Shown here: in pieces, positions 32,840 to 40,988 of the stretch | Layout: the number at the start of each line of letters is the position of its first letter | How positions within the stretch are numbered: position 1 is the stretch's first letter | Source of the DNA: an uncultured Acetatifactor sp. | GTDB taxonomy: Bacteria > Bacillota > Clostridia > Lachnospirales > Lachnospiraceae | Assembly (NCBI RefSeq): GCF_910585425.1 | Contig: NZ_CAJUCP010000013.1 | Span: 59,166 to 108,785, forward strand | Length of the DNA: 49,620 nucleotides | Direction: 5' to 3' | Notes under the pieces: generated by a model | Told to the model about the DNA's origin: nothing | Seen by the model: the letters and a program-made list of their open reading frames with translations, nothing else | Database searches by the model: none | Position numbers and translations under genes: made by a program

Positions 32840-34270
32840 ATGAAGGTCTGTATAGTAGTGGAGGGCTGTTATCCATATGTGGCAGGCGGCGTATCCAGCT
32901 GGATACACGGACTCATACAGTCATTCCCGAAGGTGGAGTTCACGCTGCTGACGATCATAAGCACCCGGGACCAGAGCGGGAAGTTCATCTACCAGATGCC
33001 GGAGAATGTGGCGGAGGTCCATGAGCTGTACCTGCAGGATGTGGACTGGAACCGGAAGGGCTGGCACAGGCACAGGCTGAACAAGAGGGAATACACGGCC
33101 ATGCGCAGCCTGGTGATGAACCGGGAGGTGGACTGGGAGACATTGTTCCGGCTGTTCCAGAAGGGCGGGGTCTCCCTGGATAAGCTGCTCATGGGGGAGG
33201 ATTTCATGCACATCGTCAGGGAGTATTACGACCTGCAGTACAGCCAGCTGAATTTCTCCGATTTCCTCTGGACCATGCGCTCAGTGTACCTGCCGCTGCT
33301 GTTCGCGCTGAAGATGGAGCTGCCGAGGGCGGATCTCTATCACTGCGTGGCCACGGGCTACGCCGGGGTGCTGGGCAGCATGGGGAAGTCCCTGTACGGG
33401 GGAAAGCTCCTGATTTCGGAGCACGGCATCTACACCAGGGAGCGGGAGGAGGAGCTGCTGCGGGCGGAATGGGTCAAGGGGGCCTACAAGAACATCTGGA
33501 TCGACCAGTTCCGGAAGATGTCCACCTTGGCCTACGAGAGGGCCGATCTGATCACCAGCCTCTATGAGCATGCCAGGGAGCTTCAGGTGGATTTGGGCTG
33601 TCCTGCGGAGAAGACCATGGTCACGCCCAACGGCGTGGCGGTAGACCACCTGCAGGCGCTTCCTGGAAAGACGGAGGAGGACGCCGGGAAGTTCAACATC
33701 GGCGCCATCCTGCGGGTGACCCCTATCAAGGACGTGAAGACCATGATCCAGGCCTTCGGCTTCGCCAAAGAGAGGGAGCCCAGGCTGAAGCTGTGGATCA
33801 TGGGGCCCTGTGACGAGGACGAGGCCTACGCAAAGGAGTGCTTTGAGCAGGTGGAGGCCCTGGGCCTGACGGACGTGGTCTTCACCGGAAGGATCGATAT
33901 CCGGGATTACCTGGGGCGGATGGACGTGACCATCCTGACCAGCATCAGCGAGGGGCAGCCCCTGACCATCCTGGAGAGCTACGCGGCCCATGTGCCTGTA
34001 ATCGCCACGGACGTGGGCAACTGCTCCGGGCTGATATACGGGGAGAAGGACGATTTCGGGCCGGCGGGAATCCTCACCCACATCATGAACGTGGAGGAAA
34101 TCGCCCAGGCCATGGTGGATATGGCCAGGAACGAGGCCATGCGCCTCCGGATGGGGGAGAGCGGCTACAAGAGGGTCATGTCCGCCTACCGCATAGAGCA
34201 CATGCGCGCCACCTACCGGAAGATATATGGGGAGTTCGCGGACAGCTGCGGAGCGGGATATGAGATATGA
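32840..34270 (+). CDS. pelF: PelF, UDP-sugar-dependent family 4 glycosyltransferase of Pel synthesis
   Basis: PelF is the cytoplasmic polymerase that builds Pel from UDP-N-acetylhexosamine and works with PelG. The 476-residue protein is a confident match in layout. The N-terminus is CIVVEGCYPYVAGGVSSWIH, followed by the long PelF-specific insertion (VHELYLQDVDWNRKGWHRHR ...) and LISEHGIYTREREEEL. The C-terminal Rossmann part has TMVTPNGVAV, AILRVTPIKDVKTMI and SEGQPLTILESYA, whose EX7E motif is the family signature. AGGAG precedes the ATG at 32840. It is followed by pelG after 28 bases, the conserved pelFG order. Confidence 0.93.
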   Translation: MKVCIVVEGCYPYVAGGVSSWIHGLIQSFPKVEFTLLTIISTRDQSGKFIYQMPENVAEVHELYLQDVDWNRKGWHRHRLNKREYTAMRSLVMNREVDWETLFRLFQKGGVSLDKLLMGEDFMHIVREYYDLQYSQLNFSDFLWTMRSVYLPLLFALKMELPRADLYHCVATGYAGVLGSMGKSLYGGKLLISEHGIYTREREEELLRAEWVKGAYKNIWIDQFRKMSTLAYERADLITSLYEHARELQVDLGCPAEKTMVTPNGVAVDHLQALPGKTEEDAGKFNIGAILRVTPIKDVKTMIQAFGFAKEREPRLKLWIMGPCDEDEAYAKECFEQVEALGLTDVVFTGRIDIRDYLGRMDVTILTSISEGQPLTILESYAAHVPVIATDVGNCSGLIYGEKDDFGPAGILTHIMNVEEIAQAMVDMARNEAMRLRMGESGYKRVMSAYRIEHMRATYRKIYGEFADSCGAGYEI

Positions 34271-34298
34271 GACAGGAACATGAAGAGAGGGAAGAGCC

Positions 34299-35747
34299 AT
34301 GGCAGGCATCGGCATCAAGCTGAACAGAATATTTGAAAAGAACACCATAACCACCCACCTGGCGGGATTCGCCTACAGCTCCATGTCCACGGTGACCCCC
34401 ATGCTGGTGGTCATCCTGAACATCCTGCTGATGAGCCATTTCCTGGGCTTCGACCAGTTGGGCTTCGTGGAGCGGGAGCTGTTCTCCTGCACGGTGCTCT
34501 ATATCTTCATCTTTGCGCTGCTCACCGCGGCCCCCTTCAACTCCGTGCTGTCCAAGTACATGTCCGACGTGGTGTACGAGGAGCGCTATGAGGACATCAG
34601 GCCCTGCTTCTTCTTCGGGCTGTTCCTGAACATCTCCCTGAGCAGCCTGCTGGGGATTCCCTTCTGCCTCTGGGAGCATTTCGTGGGCAAGGTGGACGTA
34701 TTCTACACCTTTACCGGATACTGCGGCTACATCGGGCTGGTGCTGGTGTTCTACTCCATGATCTACCTGTCCATCTCCAAGGACTACACGAAGATATCCC
34801 TGTTCTTCTCCATCGGGATGCTGTGGGCCTTCCTGTTCTCCCTGTTCCTGCGGTTCGTCATGAAATGGGGCATCAGGGAGAGCATGCTGTTCGCCCTGAT
34901 GACAGGCTTTTTCCTGACGGCCTTCCTGGAGCTTGCCATCATAAAGCGGTACTTCGTCAGGAACAGCAACCGGTACAAATCGGTGCTGCGCTACTTCGGG
35001 AAATACTGGAAGCTGGTGGTGGCTAACTTCTTCTATATCCTGGGCCTGTATATCCATAATTTCGTCTTCTGGAATACGGACATGCGCCTGGTGGTGGTGA
35101 AGACCTTCGTGTGCAACCAGCCCTACGACATGGCCACCTGCCTGGCCATGTTCACCAATATCTCCACCACGATCATCTTCATCGCCAGGGTAGAGATGCA
35201 TTTCCACGATAAATACAAGGCCTACTCCGAGGCGGTGATCGGGGGCAAGGGGGCGGACATCGACAGCGCCAAGAGGGAAATGTTCCGCCAGCTCTCCGCG
35301 GAGCTGATGAACCTGGTGCGCATCCAGTTCATCATCACGGCGGTGGTATACCTGATCGCGGTGGTGTTCCTGCCCGGGCTGGGCATATCGCCGCTGACCA
35401 TGCGGATCTATCCCTGCCTGACGGCAGGGTACTTCATCCTGTTCCTCATGTACGCGGAGATCATCTTCCTGTACTACTTCGACGACCTGACGGGGGCCAT
35501 GGTCACATCCCTGCTTTTCTGCCTGGTGACCTTTTTGGGCAGCCTGGCGGCCACCCGTCTGCCGGAACTGTGGTACGGCGTCGGCGTGGTGGCGGGGGCC
35601 TTCACCGGCTGGACCTTCGCCTATTTCAGGCTCCGCTACATGGAGAGGCATCTGGATGCCCATATCTTCTGCAAGGGGTCGCTGATCAAGCCCGGCATGG
35701 GCACGAAGCCGCCCGCCAAGGTGTATGACAGAAAGGAGAGCGCGTAA
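34299..35747 (+). CDS. pelG: PelG, MATE/MOP-type exopolysaccharide transporter
   Basis: PelG is the membrane channel or transporter that partners PelF. The 482-residue protein has 12 hydrophobic segments. It contains PelG-typical stretches such as GIGIKLNRIFEKNTITTHL at the start, SKYMSDVVYEERYEDI in the first cytoplasmic loop, and KTFVCNQPYDMATCLAMFTN. AGAGAGGGAAGAG precedes ATG 34299. It ends one base before the following DUF2304 gene. In Gram-positives without an outer membrane, PelB and PelC are not needed, which agrees with their absence here. Confidence 0.93.
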   Translation: MAGIGIKLNRIFEKNTITTHLAGFAYSSMSTVTPMLVVILNILLMSHFLGFDQLGFVERELFSCTVLYIFIFALLTAAPFNSVLSKYMSDVVYEERYEDIRPCFFFGLFLNISLSSLLGIPFCLWEHFVGKVDVFYTFTGYCGYIGLVLVFYSMIYLSISKDYTKISLFFSIGMLWAFLFSLFLRFVMKWGIRESMLFALMTGFFLTAFLELAIIKRYFVRNSNRYKSVLRYFGKYWKLVVANFFYILGLYIHNFVFWNTDMRLVVVKTFVCNQPYDMATCLAMFTNISTTIIFIARVEMHFHDKYKAYSEAVIGGKGADIDSAKREMFRQLSAELMNLVRIQFIITAVVYLIAVVFLPGLGISPLTMRIYPCLTAGYFILFLMYAEIIFLYYFDDLTGAMVTSLLFCLVTFLGSLAATRLPELWYGVGVVAGAFTGWTFAYFRLRYMERHLDAHIFCKGSLIKPGMGTKPPAKVYDRKESA

Positions 35748-35748
35748 G

Positions 35749-36153
35749 ATGGACGGTACTATCATAAGGATCGGATTGGGGGTTGGGGGGGTGATCTTGT
35801 TCCTGTTCGGCTTCTGGACCCATTCCTTTAAGAAGCTGGCAGTGAACTACGCCGTAATCTGGGGGCTGCTGGGGATATTCATGATTCTCATGGGAGCGAT
35901 TCCGATTCTGTCGGAATGGACGCATATGCTTGCCCCTGGCACGGGCCTTGCGTTCTTCTGCGTGGGGGCTCTGATTCTGTTCACGGAGGTGCAGAACAGC
36001 CTGGTGATTTCCCAGTTAAATATGAAGAACCGGGAGCTTGCCATGCAGGTGGCCATGCTGAACCAGGAGAGCGAGCGCATGATGCACGAGCTGGAGGAGC
36101 TGACCAGGCAGCAGGAGGAGGCCAATGGGGAAAAAGATTCTGTTCGTGATTAA
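35749..36153 (+). CDS. DUF2304-type small membrane protein
   Basis: A 134-residue protein with three membrane helices (about 5-22, 32-55 and 65-85) and a C-terminal cytoplasmic helix rich in Gln/Glu (about 90-134; NRELAMQVAMLNQESERM). This matches the DUF2304 architecture, whose members commonly lie beside dolichol-phosphate-mannose-synthase-like GT2 genes and are thought to anchor or assist them. Such a GT2 occurs two genes downstream. ATG at 35749 is preferred because GAAAGGAG lies ten bases upstream; a slightly longer frame has no support. Its 3' end overlaps the GT4 gene by 29 bases. Confidence 0.75.
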   Translation: MDGTIIRIGLGVGGVILFLFGFWTHSFKKLAVNYAVIWGLLGIFMILMGAIPILSEWTHMLAPGTGLAFFCVGALILFTEVQNSLVISQLNMKNRELAMQVAMLNQESERMMHELEELTRQQEEANGEKDSVRD

Positions 36154-37330
36154 CACCATGGGCCGGGCCGGCGCGGAGACGGCCATGCTGGAGCTGCTTG
36201 GGCGCCTGGACAGCCCGGCGTATGAGATTTCCCTGTATGTCATCATGGGCCAGGGGGAGATGATCCATAAGCTGCCGCCCTATGTCCGGCTGCGCAATCC
36301 CGGATTCGACGCCCATTCCGTGCTGTCCCGGGAGGGAAAACGGGGGATGGTTCGTACAGTGTGCCGGGCTTTCTTTAAAAACGGCGGGCAGATTGGAAAA
36401 ATATGTTATATCGTCAAGAATCTCATGCCCATGGTCAGGAGGGGAAAGCTGCAGACGGATAAGCTGCTGTGGCGGATGCTCTCGGACGGAGGCCTGCGCT
36501 TTCAGGAGGAATTCGACCTGGCGGTGGCATGGCTGGAGGGGGCTTCCGCCTACTATGTGGCAGACCATGTGAAGGCCGCCAGGAAATGCGCCTTTGTCCA
36601 CATCGACTATGAGAGCGCCGGGTACACCCGGGAGATGGACAGGGACTGCTGGGACAGCTTCGACCGGATCTTCATGGTCTCCGACGAGGTGCGGGAGCAT
36701 TTCCTGGCGGTGTATCCGGAGCATGGGGGAAAGGCCGGCATCTTCCACAACCTGGTGAATCAGGAGGGCATCCGCCGCCGAAGCAGGGAAGCGGGAGGCT
36801 TTTCGGACGGCTATGAGGGAAAGCGTCTGCTGACCGTGGGCAGGCTCACCTACCAGAAGGCTTACGATATAGCCATAGAGGCCATGAAGCTTTTGAAGGA
36901 CAGAGGATACCGGGCCAGGTGGTACGTGCTGGGGGAGGGGGATCAGAGAAGGGCCCTGGAGAAAAAGATAGCGGCCCTGGGATTGCAGGAGGATTTCCTG
37001 CTCCTTGGGGCCGTGGAGAACCCTTATCCCTATTATGCCCAGGCCGATTTGTACATACATGCCACCCGGTTCGAGGGCAAGAGCATCGCCATCCAGGAGG
37101 CCCAGACACTGGGGCGGGCCGTGGTGGCCTCGGACTGCAACGGCAACCGGGAGCAGATAGAGGACGGCGCGGACGGTCTGCTCTGCGCGCTGACGCCGGA
37201 GGCTGTCGCGGACAGCATCGCATCGCTTCTGGAGGATGAGGAGAAGCGGATTGCCCTGGGGCAGGCGGCAGGGCGCAGGGATTTCGCCCAGGGACAGGAA
37301 CTGGAGACATTTCTGGCACTTCTGGATTGA
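36125..37330 (+). CDS. Family 4 glycosyltransferase
   Basis: A 401-residue cytosolic GT-B glycosyltransferase. The N-terminal part begins KKILFVINTMGRAGAETAML (acceptor-side glycine loop). The C-terminal nucleotide-sugar part has LLTVGRLTYQKAYDIAIEAM, and RFEGKSIAIQEAQTLGRAVV contains the EX7E donor motif. It lies in the middle of the Pel-like operon, overlapping the DUF2304 gene, so it is probably translated by coupling. It most resembles capsule/teichoic-type GT4 enzymes; the sugar cannot be predicted. It adds a second GT4 besides PelF, suggesting that the product is decorated or that a glycolipid anchor is made. Confidence 0.9.
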   Translation: MGKKILFVINTMGRAGAETAMLELLGRLDSPAYEISLYVIMGQGEMIHKLPPYVRLRNPGFDAHSVLSREGKRGMVRTVCRAFFKNGGQIGKICYIVKNLMPMVRRGKLQTDKLLWRMLSDGGLRFQEEFDLAVAWLEGASAYYVADHVKAARKCAFVHIDYESAGYTREMDRDCWDSFDRIFMVSDEVREHFLAVYPEHGGKAGIFHNLVNQEGIRRRSREAGGFSDGYEGKRLLTVGRLTYQKAYDIAIEAMKLLKDRGYRARWYVLGEGDQRRALEKKIAALGLQEDFLLLGAVENPYPYYAQADLYIHATRFEGKSIAIQEAQTLGRAVVASDCNGNREQIEDGADGLLCALTPEAVADSIASLLEDEEKRIALGQAAGRRDFAQGQELETFLALLD

Positions 37331-37362
37331 GTGCGGGAAGGACAGGGGGCTGGAAAAGGATT

Positions 37363-38136
37363 ATGAAGGAATTACTGATCATCATACCTGCTTATAATGA
37401 GGGACAGAATATCCGGAGGGTGCTGGGGCAGGTGGAGGGCCTGGGGCTTTCGTCCGTGGCGGATATCCTGGTCATAAACGACGCTTCCACGGACTCCACC
37501 AACTGGACCGTGAAGGAGATGGGATACCCCATGATATCCCAGCCCTTTAACATGGGCTACGGCTGTGCCCTGCAGACCGGATATAAATATGCGGTAAGGC
37601 GCGGATACAGGTACGTTATCCAGATGGACGGGGACGGGCAGCATGATGTCTGCAATATCCCCGTGCTCTACAACAGGCTGAAGGAGACGGAGGAGGACGG
37701 ACGGTATCCGGACATCGTGCTGGGGGCCAGGTTCCGGAAGGACAGCTCCGATTTCCCGGTTTCATGGCCCAAGAAGGTCGTCTACTCCCTGTTTCGGGGC
37801 ATGATCCGCCTGATCACGGGCGCGCGGATCTCGGATCCCACCACGGGCCTGCAGGGGCTGAGCAGGAAGGCCTTCCTGTATTATTCGAAATACAATCATT
37901 TCGATGACAAGTATCCGGATGCCAACATGCTGGTGCTGATGCTTTTGGCCAAGTTCAAGGTGGTGGAGGTGCCGGCGGTGATGCATGCCCGGACGGCGGG
38001 GAAGAGCATGCATTCGGGGCTCAAGCCCTTCTGGTACATGCTCCGGGTCATGTACAGCACGGTGATCATATTGTTCCGGGTGAAATTCCTGAAGATGGAC
38101 GTGGAGGTGGGATTGCGCAGTGCGGATAAGATTTAG
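37363..38136 (+). CDS. GT2 glycosyltransferase of the dolichol-phosphate mannosyltransferase type
   Basis: A 257-residue enzyme with the short GT2 layout of DPM1-like proteins: LLIIIPAYNEGQNIRRVL, ILVINDASTDST, GYGCALQTGYKYAV, and MDGDGQHD with the DxD equivalent. FRGMIRLITGARISDPTTGL, a conserved loop of this group, follows. Such enzymes transfer a sugar from a nucleotide to polyprenyl phosphate. Combined with the DUF2304 protein nearby, a lipid-linked sugar donor for an extracytoplasmic GT-C enzyme (perhaps the 736-residue protein at 28649) is plausible. ATG at 37363 is preferred over an upstream TTG at 37327 because homologues start with this IIIPAYNE segment. It overlaps the next gene by 17 bases. 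Confidence 0.88.
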   Translation: MKELLIIIPAYNEGQNIRRVLGQVEGLGLSSVADILVINDASTDSTNWTVKEMGYPMISQPFNMGYGCALQTGYKYAVRRGYRYVIQMDGDGQHDVCNIPVLYNRLKETEEDGRYPDIVLGARFRKDSSDFPVSWPKKVVYSLFRGMIRLITGARISDPTTGLQGLSRKAFLYYSKYNHFDDKYPDANMLVLMLLAKFKVVEVPAVMHARTAGKSMHSGLKPFWYMLRVMYSTVIILFRVKFLKMDVEVGLRSADKI

Positions 38137-39412
38137 GGAGAAGACGGCGTTCGAGGCCGCCCGGTGCAGGGAGAGCAGCGGGGAGCTGCACAATCCCGGG
38201 CAGGGCTGGTATCATGTCTATACCTTCCGGGCGAAGCCGGATGGGGGGCGGCCTGTGGAAGAGGAGGCCTGGCTGGACGAGAGCTGCAGACAGGAGCAGC
38301 TGGCCCTGGTCCTGATCCTCATCGGGGACTACAGGGCCTGTGAGATTCCGAAGGAGGCCCTGCTCCACATCGGGCAGATTCTGGAATTCTTCCGCCGGAA
38401 CGGAAAAGAGACGATACTGCGGTTCGTCTACGACAATGAGGGCAAAGGCATGGAGAGGGAGCCCCTCACGGCCTCCATGGTGAAGGGGCACATGGAGCAG
38501 ATCGGCGGGGCGATCCGGCCTTATATGGAAGATATCCTGGTGCTGCAGGGAATCTTCGTGGGGAACTGGGGGGAGATGCACGGCTCCAAGTTCCTGGGCA
38601 GGGACTCTGTGTGCGATTTGATGAATACTTTATATCGGGCAACCGAAGGGAGATGCTTCCTTGCGGTGCGCACCCCCGCCCAGTGGCGCACTGTGGCAGG
38701 CGGCAGCGCGGAGCCCGGACTGGAGGAGCGGCTGGGCCTGTACAATGACGGCATATTCGGCTCGGAGACGGACCTGGGGACATACGGCACCCGGACAAGG
38801 GCACAGGCCGGGGAGACCGGGAGCTGGAGCCGCGGCGAGGAGCTGGACTGGCAGGAGGGCTGTATGGACATGACGCCAAACGGCGGTGAGATCCTGTCCG
38901 GCCAGCCCCTGACGGGATACCGGCAGGCGGCGGAGGTTCTGGGAAAGATGCATGCGAGCTATCTCAACAGCATCTACCATCCGGACCAGCTGGAGCACTG
39001 GAGACGGGAGACTGTGGAGGAGGCGGGCTGCTGGGGCGGGGTCAGCGGCTATGACTATATCGGCCGGCATCTGGGGTATCGGTTCACCGTGCGGAATGTG
39101 ACGGAGAAAAAGGGGAAGGAGCTGCTGGTCACGGTGGAGAACACGGGCTTCGGGAACCTGTGCCAGGAGGCGGAATGCTTCCTGGTGACAGAGTACGGCG
39201 ATGGAAGGGCGGTGCTGCGGCATCTGGCCGCGGACCCGAGAGAGTGGCGCAGCGGACAGGAGAGTCTGCTGCGGGCGGACATATCGGAAGGGTGCGCCCC
39301 GGGCAGCAGGTTATTCCTGACGCTGAAGCGCAGGGCGGACGGAAGGGTCATCCGGTTCGCCAACGAGGGGGCTGGCGACAGGATCCTACTGGGGGGATAT
39401 CCGGACCGTTAG
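38120..39412 (+). CDS. DUF4832/DUF4874-type protein, cytoplasmic form
   Basis: A 430-residue protein without a signal peptide, starting with GTG at 38120 inside the end of the GT2 gene. The N-terminal part looks like a TIM-barrel (glycosidase-like) fold: NPGQGWYHVYTF, LRFVYDNEG, VLQGIFVGNWGEMHGSKF, LAVRTPAQWR, LYNDGIFGSETDLGTYG and VSGYDYIGRHLGYR. The C-terminus is a beta-rich domain (about 340-430) ending FANEGAG. A paralogue with a signal peptide lies immediately downstream on the other strand. Acidic residues in the motif NWGEMHG suggest carbohydrate cleavage or binding, but no activity is established. Lack of an export signal is unexpected if it acts on exopolysaccharide. The gene closes the operon. 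Confidence 0.75.
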   Translation: MRIRFREKTAFEAARCRESSGELHNPGQGWYHVYTFRAKPDGGRPVEEEAWLDESCRQEQLALVLILIGDYRACEIPKEALLHIGQILEFFRRNGKETILRFVYDNEGKGMEREPLTASMVKGHMEQIGGAIRPYMEDILVLQGIFVGNWGEMHGSKFLGRDSVCDLMNTLYRATEGRCFLAVRTPAQWRTVAGGSAEPGLEERLGLYNDGIFGSETDLGTYGTRTRAQAGETGSWSRGEELDWQEGCMDMTPNGGEILSGQPLTGYRQAAEVLGKMHASYLNSIYHPDQLEHWRRETVEEAGCWGGVSGYDYIGRHLGYRFTVRNVTEKKGKELLVTVENTGFGNLCQEAECFLVTEYGDGRAVLRHLAADPREWRSGQESLLRADISEGCAPGSRLFLTLKRRADGRVIRFANEGAGDRILLGGYPDR

Positions 39413-40879
39413 GGAGCCCACAGGACAGCCCTCGCCCTCCAGGGCCCCTTCATTGGCCAGGCGGATCTCGAAGCCGGAGAGGGGATCCGAGACGGAGAGG
39501 GACAGACTGTACTCCCCCGGGGCAAGGGCGCTGAGATCCAGAGGGATTTCCAGCAGGATTTCCTGGCCGGGGAGCCAGAGGCGGGTGTCGGCCTCCACCG
39601 GCAGCGCATAGTCCCCGGATTCGGATTCCATGTTCAGGGCCACGTCAAAGGGGCGGTAGCAGGGGGCGAAGCCCACATTCTCCAGGGCGAGGGTCAGCAC
39701 CGCCTCCTCCTCCGGGGAAGCGGGGGCGGAGAGGGCGGAGGATCTGAGCACATAGCGGTAGCCCAGGTGGGCGGCGATGTAATCATATCCGCTCATGCCC
39801 CGGAAGGGGCCCTCCCCGGTGAAGCTGTCCGCCTGCCACTTGGCCAGCACGGCCTCGTCGTAGCGGTCATTCAGGTAGGAGATGTGGATGGCCGCCAGAT
39901 CCTGGACGGCGGAGGGGAAATCATTATACGGATTGTCGATGATGACCTCCCCGCCGTTGGGCACATGGTTGCACAGGGTATTCTGAAATGTGATTTCGTC
40001 CTGACGGGAACGCTTTTGCGTCTGCCCGGCGGAAAAGTCCGAATCCCCCTGGCCGTAGGTGCCCAGATCCGTCTCCGAGCCCAGCAGCCCGTCATTGTAG
40101 AGGCCCAGGCGCTGGAGGCCTGTCCCGGCGGAGTCTCCTTCCCGGGCCTGCCAGGCGTCCTTTACGGCGCGCCACTGGGCGGGGGTGCGGACCGCCAGGA
40201 AGACGGAAGGGGCTGTGACGGAGTCCAGGTGCTCCATGAGGGTGAGCATGTCCTCCGCATTGGTGTATTCGGAGCCGTGCATCTCCCCCCAGGAGCCAGC
40301 ATAGATGCCCTGGAGGATATAGACGCAGTCCCGGTGCCTGTCTATGACCCGGGCTGTCTGGGACATATGCTCCAGGATTTGGGAGAGGCTCTCCGGCTCC
40401 GTCTCGTGGGGCTTGCCGTCCCAGTCGTAGAGAAAGCGCAGGATCAGCTGCCTGCCCCTGGAATGCCAGGCGTCCAGGATGCCCTCCAACTGCGCCAGCC
40501 CGGCCTCGCTGACAGGGCCTTCTGCGAAATTGCACAGATTGAACTGGAGGAGGACAAGGCCGGGGCCGTAATCCTGCTCCAGGACATCCGTCGGATCCCA
40601 GGGGGCATCGGACAGGGTGTAGGCGTGGATCTGATACCAGCCGATGTAGGGATTGTCCAGTGCGGCCGCGGATTCCACGCAGGGGGACGGCGTGTATTCG
40701 GGAATGCGTATGCCTGTGCGCAATAAGACTTCTTCGGCAAAGGCGGAGATCTCCCGGCCAAAGGCCAGGATGTCGCCGGTGCCTGCGGAAATCTGTCTGC
40801 CCAGCGCGGAAATCCCGCCGCCGAACAGGGATAGGTTTGCTGCCATGGCCAGGACGGCCAGTGTTCTCATGGTCTTCAT
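39386..40879 (-). CDS. DUF4832/DUF4874-type protein, exported paralogue
   Basis: A 497-residue paralogue of the protein at 38120-39412. All motifs recur: LDNPYIGWYQIHAYTL, LRFLYDWDG, LQGIYAGSWGEMHGSEY, LAVRTPAQWRAV, LYNDGLLGSETDLGTYG, MSGYDYIAAHLGYRYV and the C-terminal RLANEGAL. It has an N-terminal hydrophobic signal (about 4-25). The 3' ends of the two genes overlap by 27 bases head-on (39386-39412). I take the ATG at 40879 (KTMRTLAVLAM) as start, since GGAAG precedes it; an upstream TTG adds five residues. It has its own promoter (40934-40942). It may act on the exopolysaccharide outside the cell while its partner acts inside. Confidence 0.78.
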   Translation of the reverse strand: MKTMRTLAVLAMAANLSLFGGGISALGRQISAGTGDILAFGREISAFAEEVLLRTGIRIPEYTPSPCVESAAALDNPYIGWYQIHAYTLSDAPWDPTDVLEQDYGPGLVLLQFNLCNFAEGPVSEAGLAQLEGILDAWHSRGRQLILRFLYDWDGKPHETEPESLSQILEHMSQTARVIDRHRDCVYILQGIYAGSWGEMHGSEYTNAEDMLTLMEHLDSVTAPSVFLAVRTPAQWRAVKDAWQAREGDSAGTGLQRLGLYNDGLLGSETDLGTYGQGDSDFSAGQTQKRSRQDEITFQNTLCNHVPNGGEVIIDNPYNDFPSAVQDLAAIHISYLNDRYDEAVLAKWQADSFTGEGPFRGMSGYDYIAAHLGYRYVLRSSALSAPASPEEEAVLTLALENVGFAPCYRPFDVALNMESESGDYALPVEADTRLWLPGQEILLEIPLDLSALAPGEYSLSLSVSDPLSGFEIRLANEGALEGEGCPVGSLTVRISPQ

Positions 40880-40933
40880 ATGGTCTGCTTCCAATTTCTG
40901 TCAGGAATATGGAACGCCTGTAGCGCCCGGCGT

Positions 40934-40942
40934 ATTATAGCA
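40934..40942 (-). promoter_or_regulatory. Extended -10 promoter of the exported DUF4832-type gene
   Basis: On the minus strand TGCTATAAT is a complete extended -10, with a poor -35 region. The predicted leader is about 48 nt. The same 110-base gap serves the divergent GT2 gene at 40989, whose promoter was not identified. Confidence 0.5.
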
Positions 40943-40988
40943 TATGGCATGAGAAAAAGCCATAGGAAAGTGAAAGGATTTTACGGTA

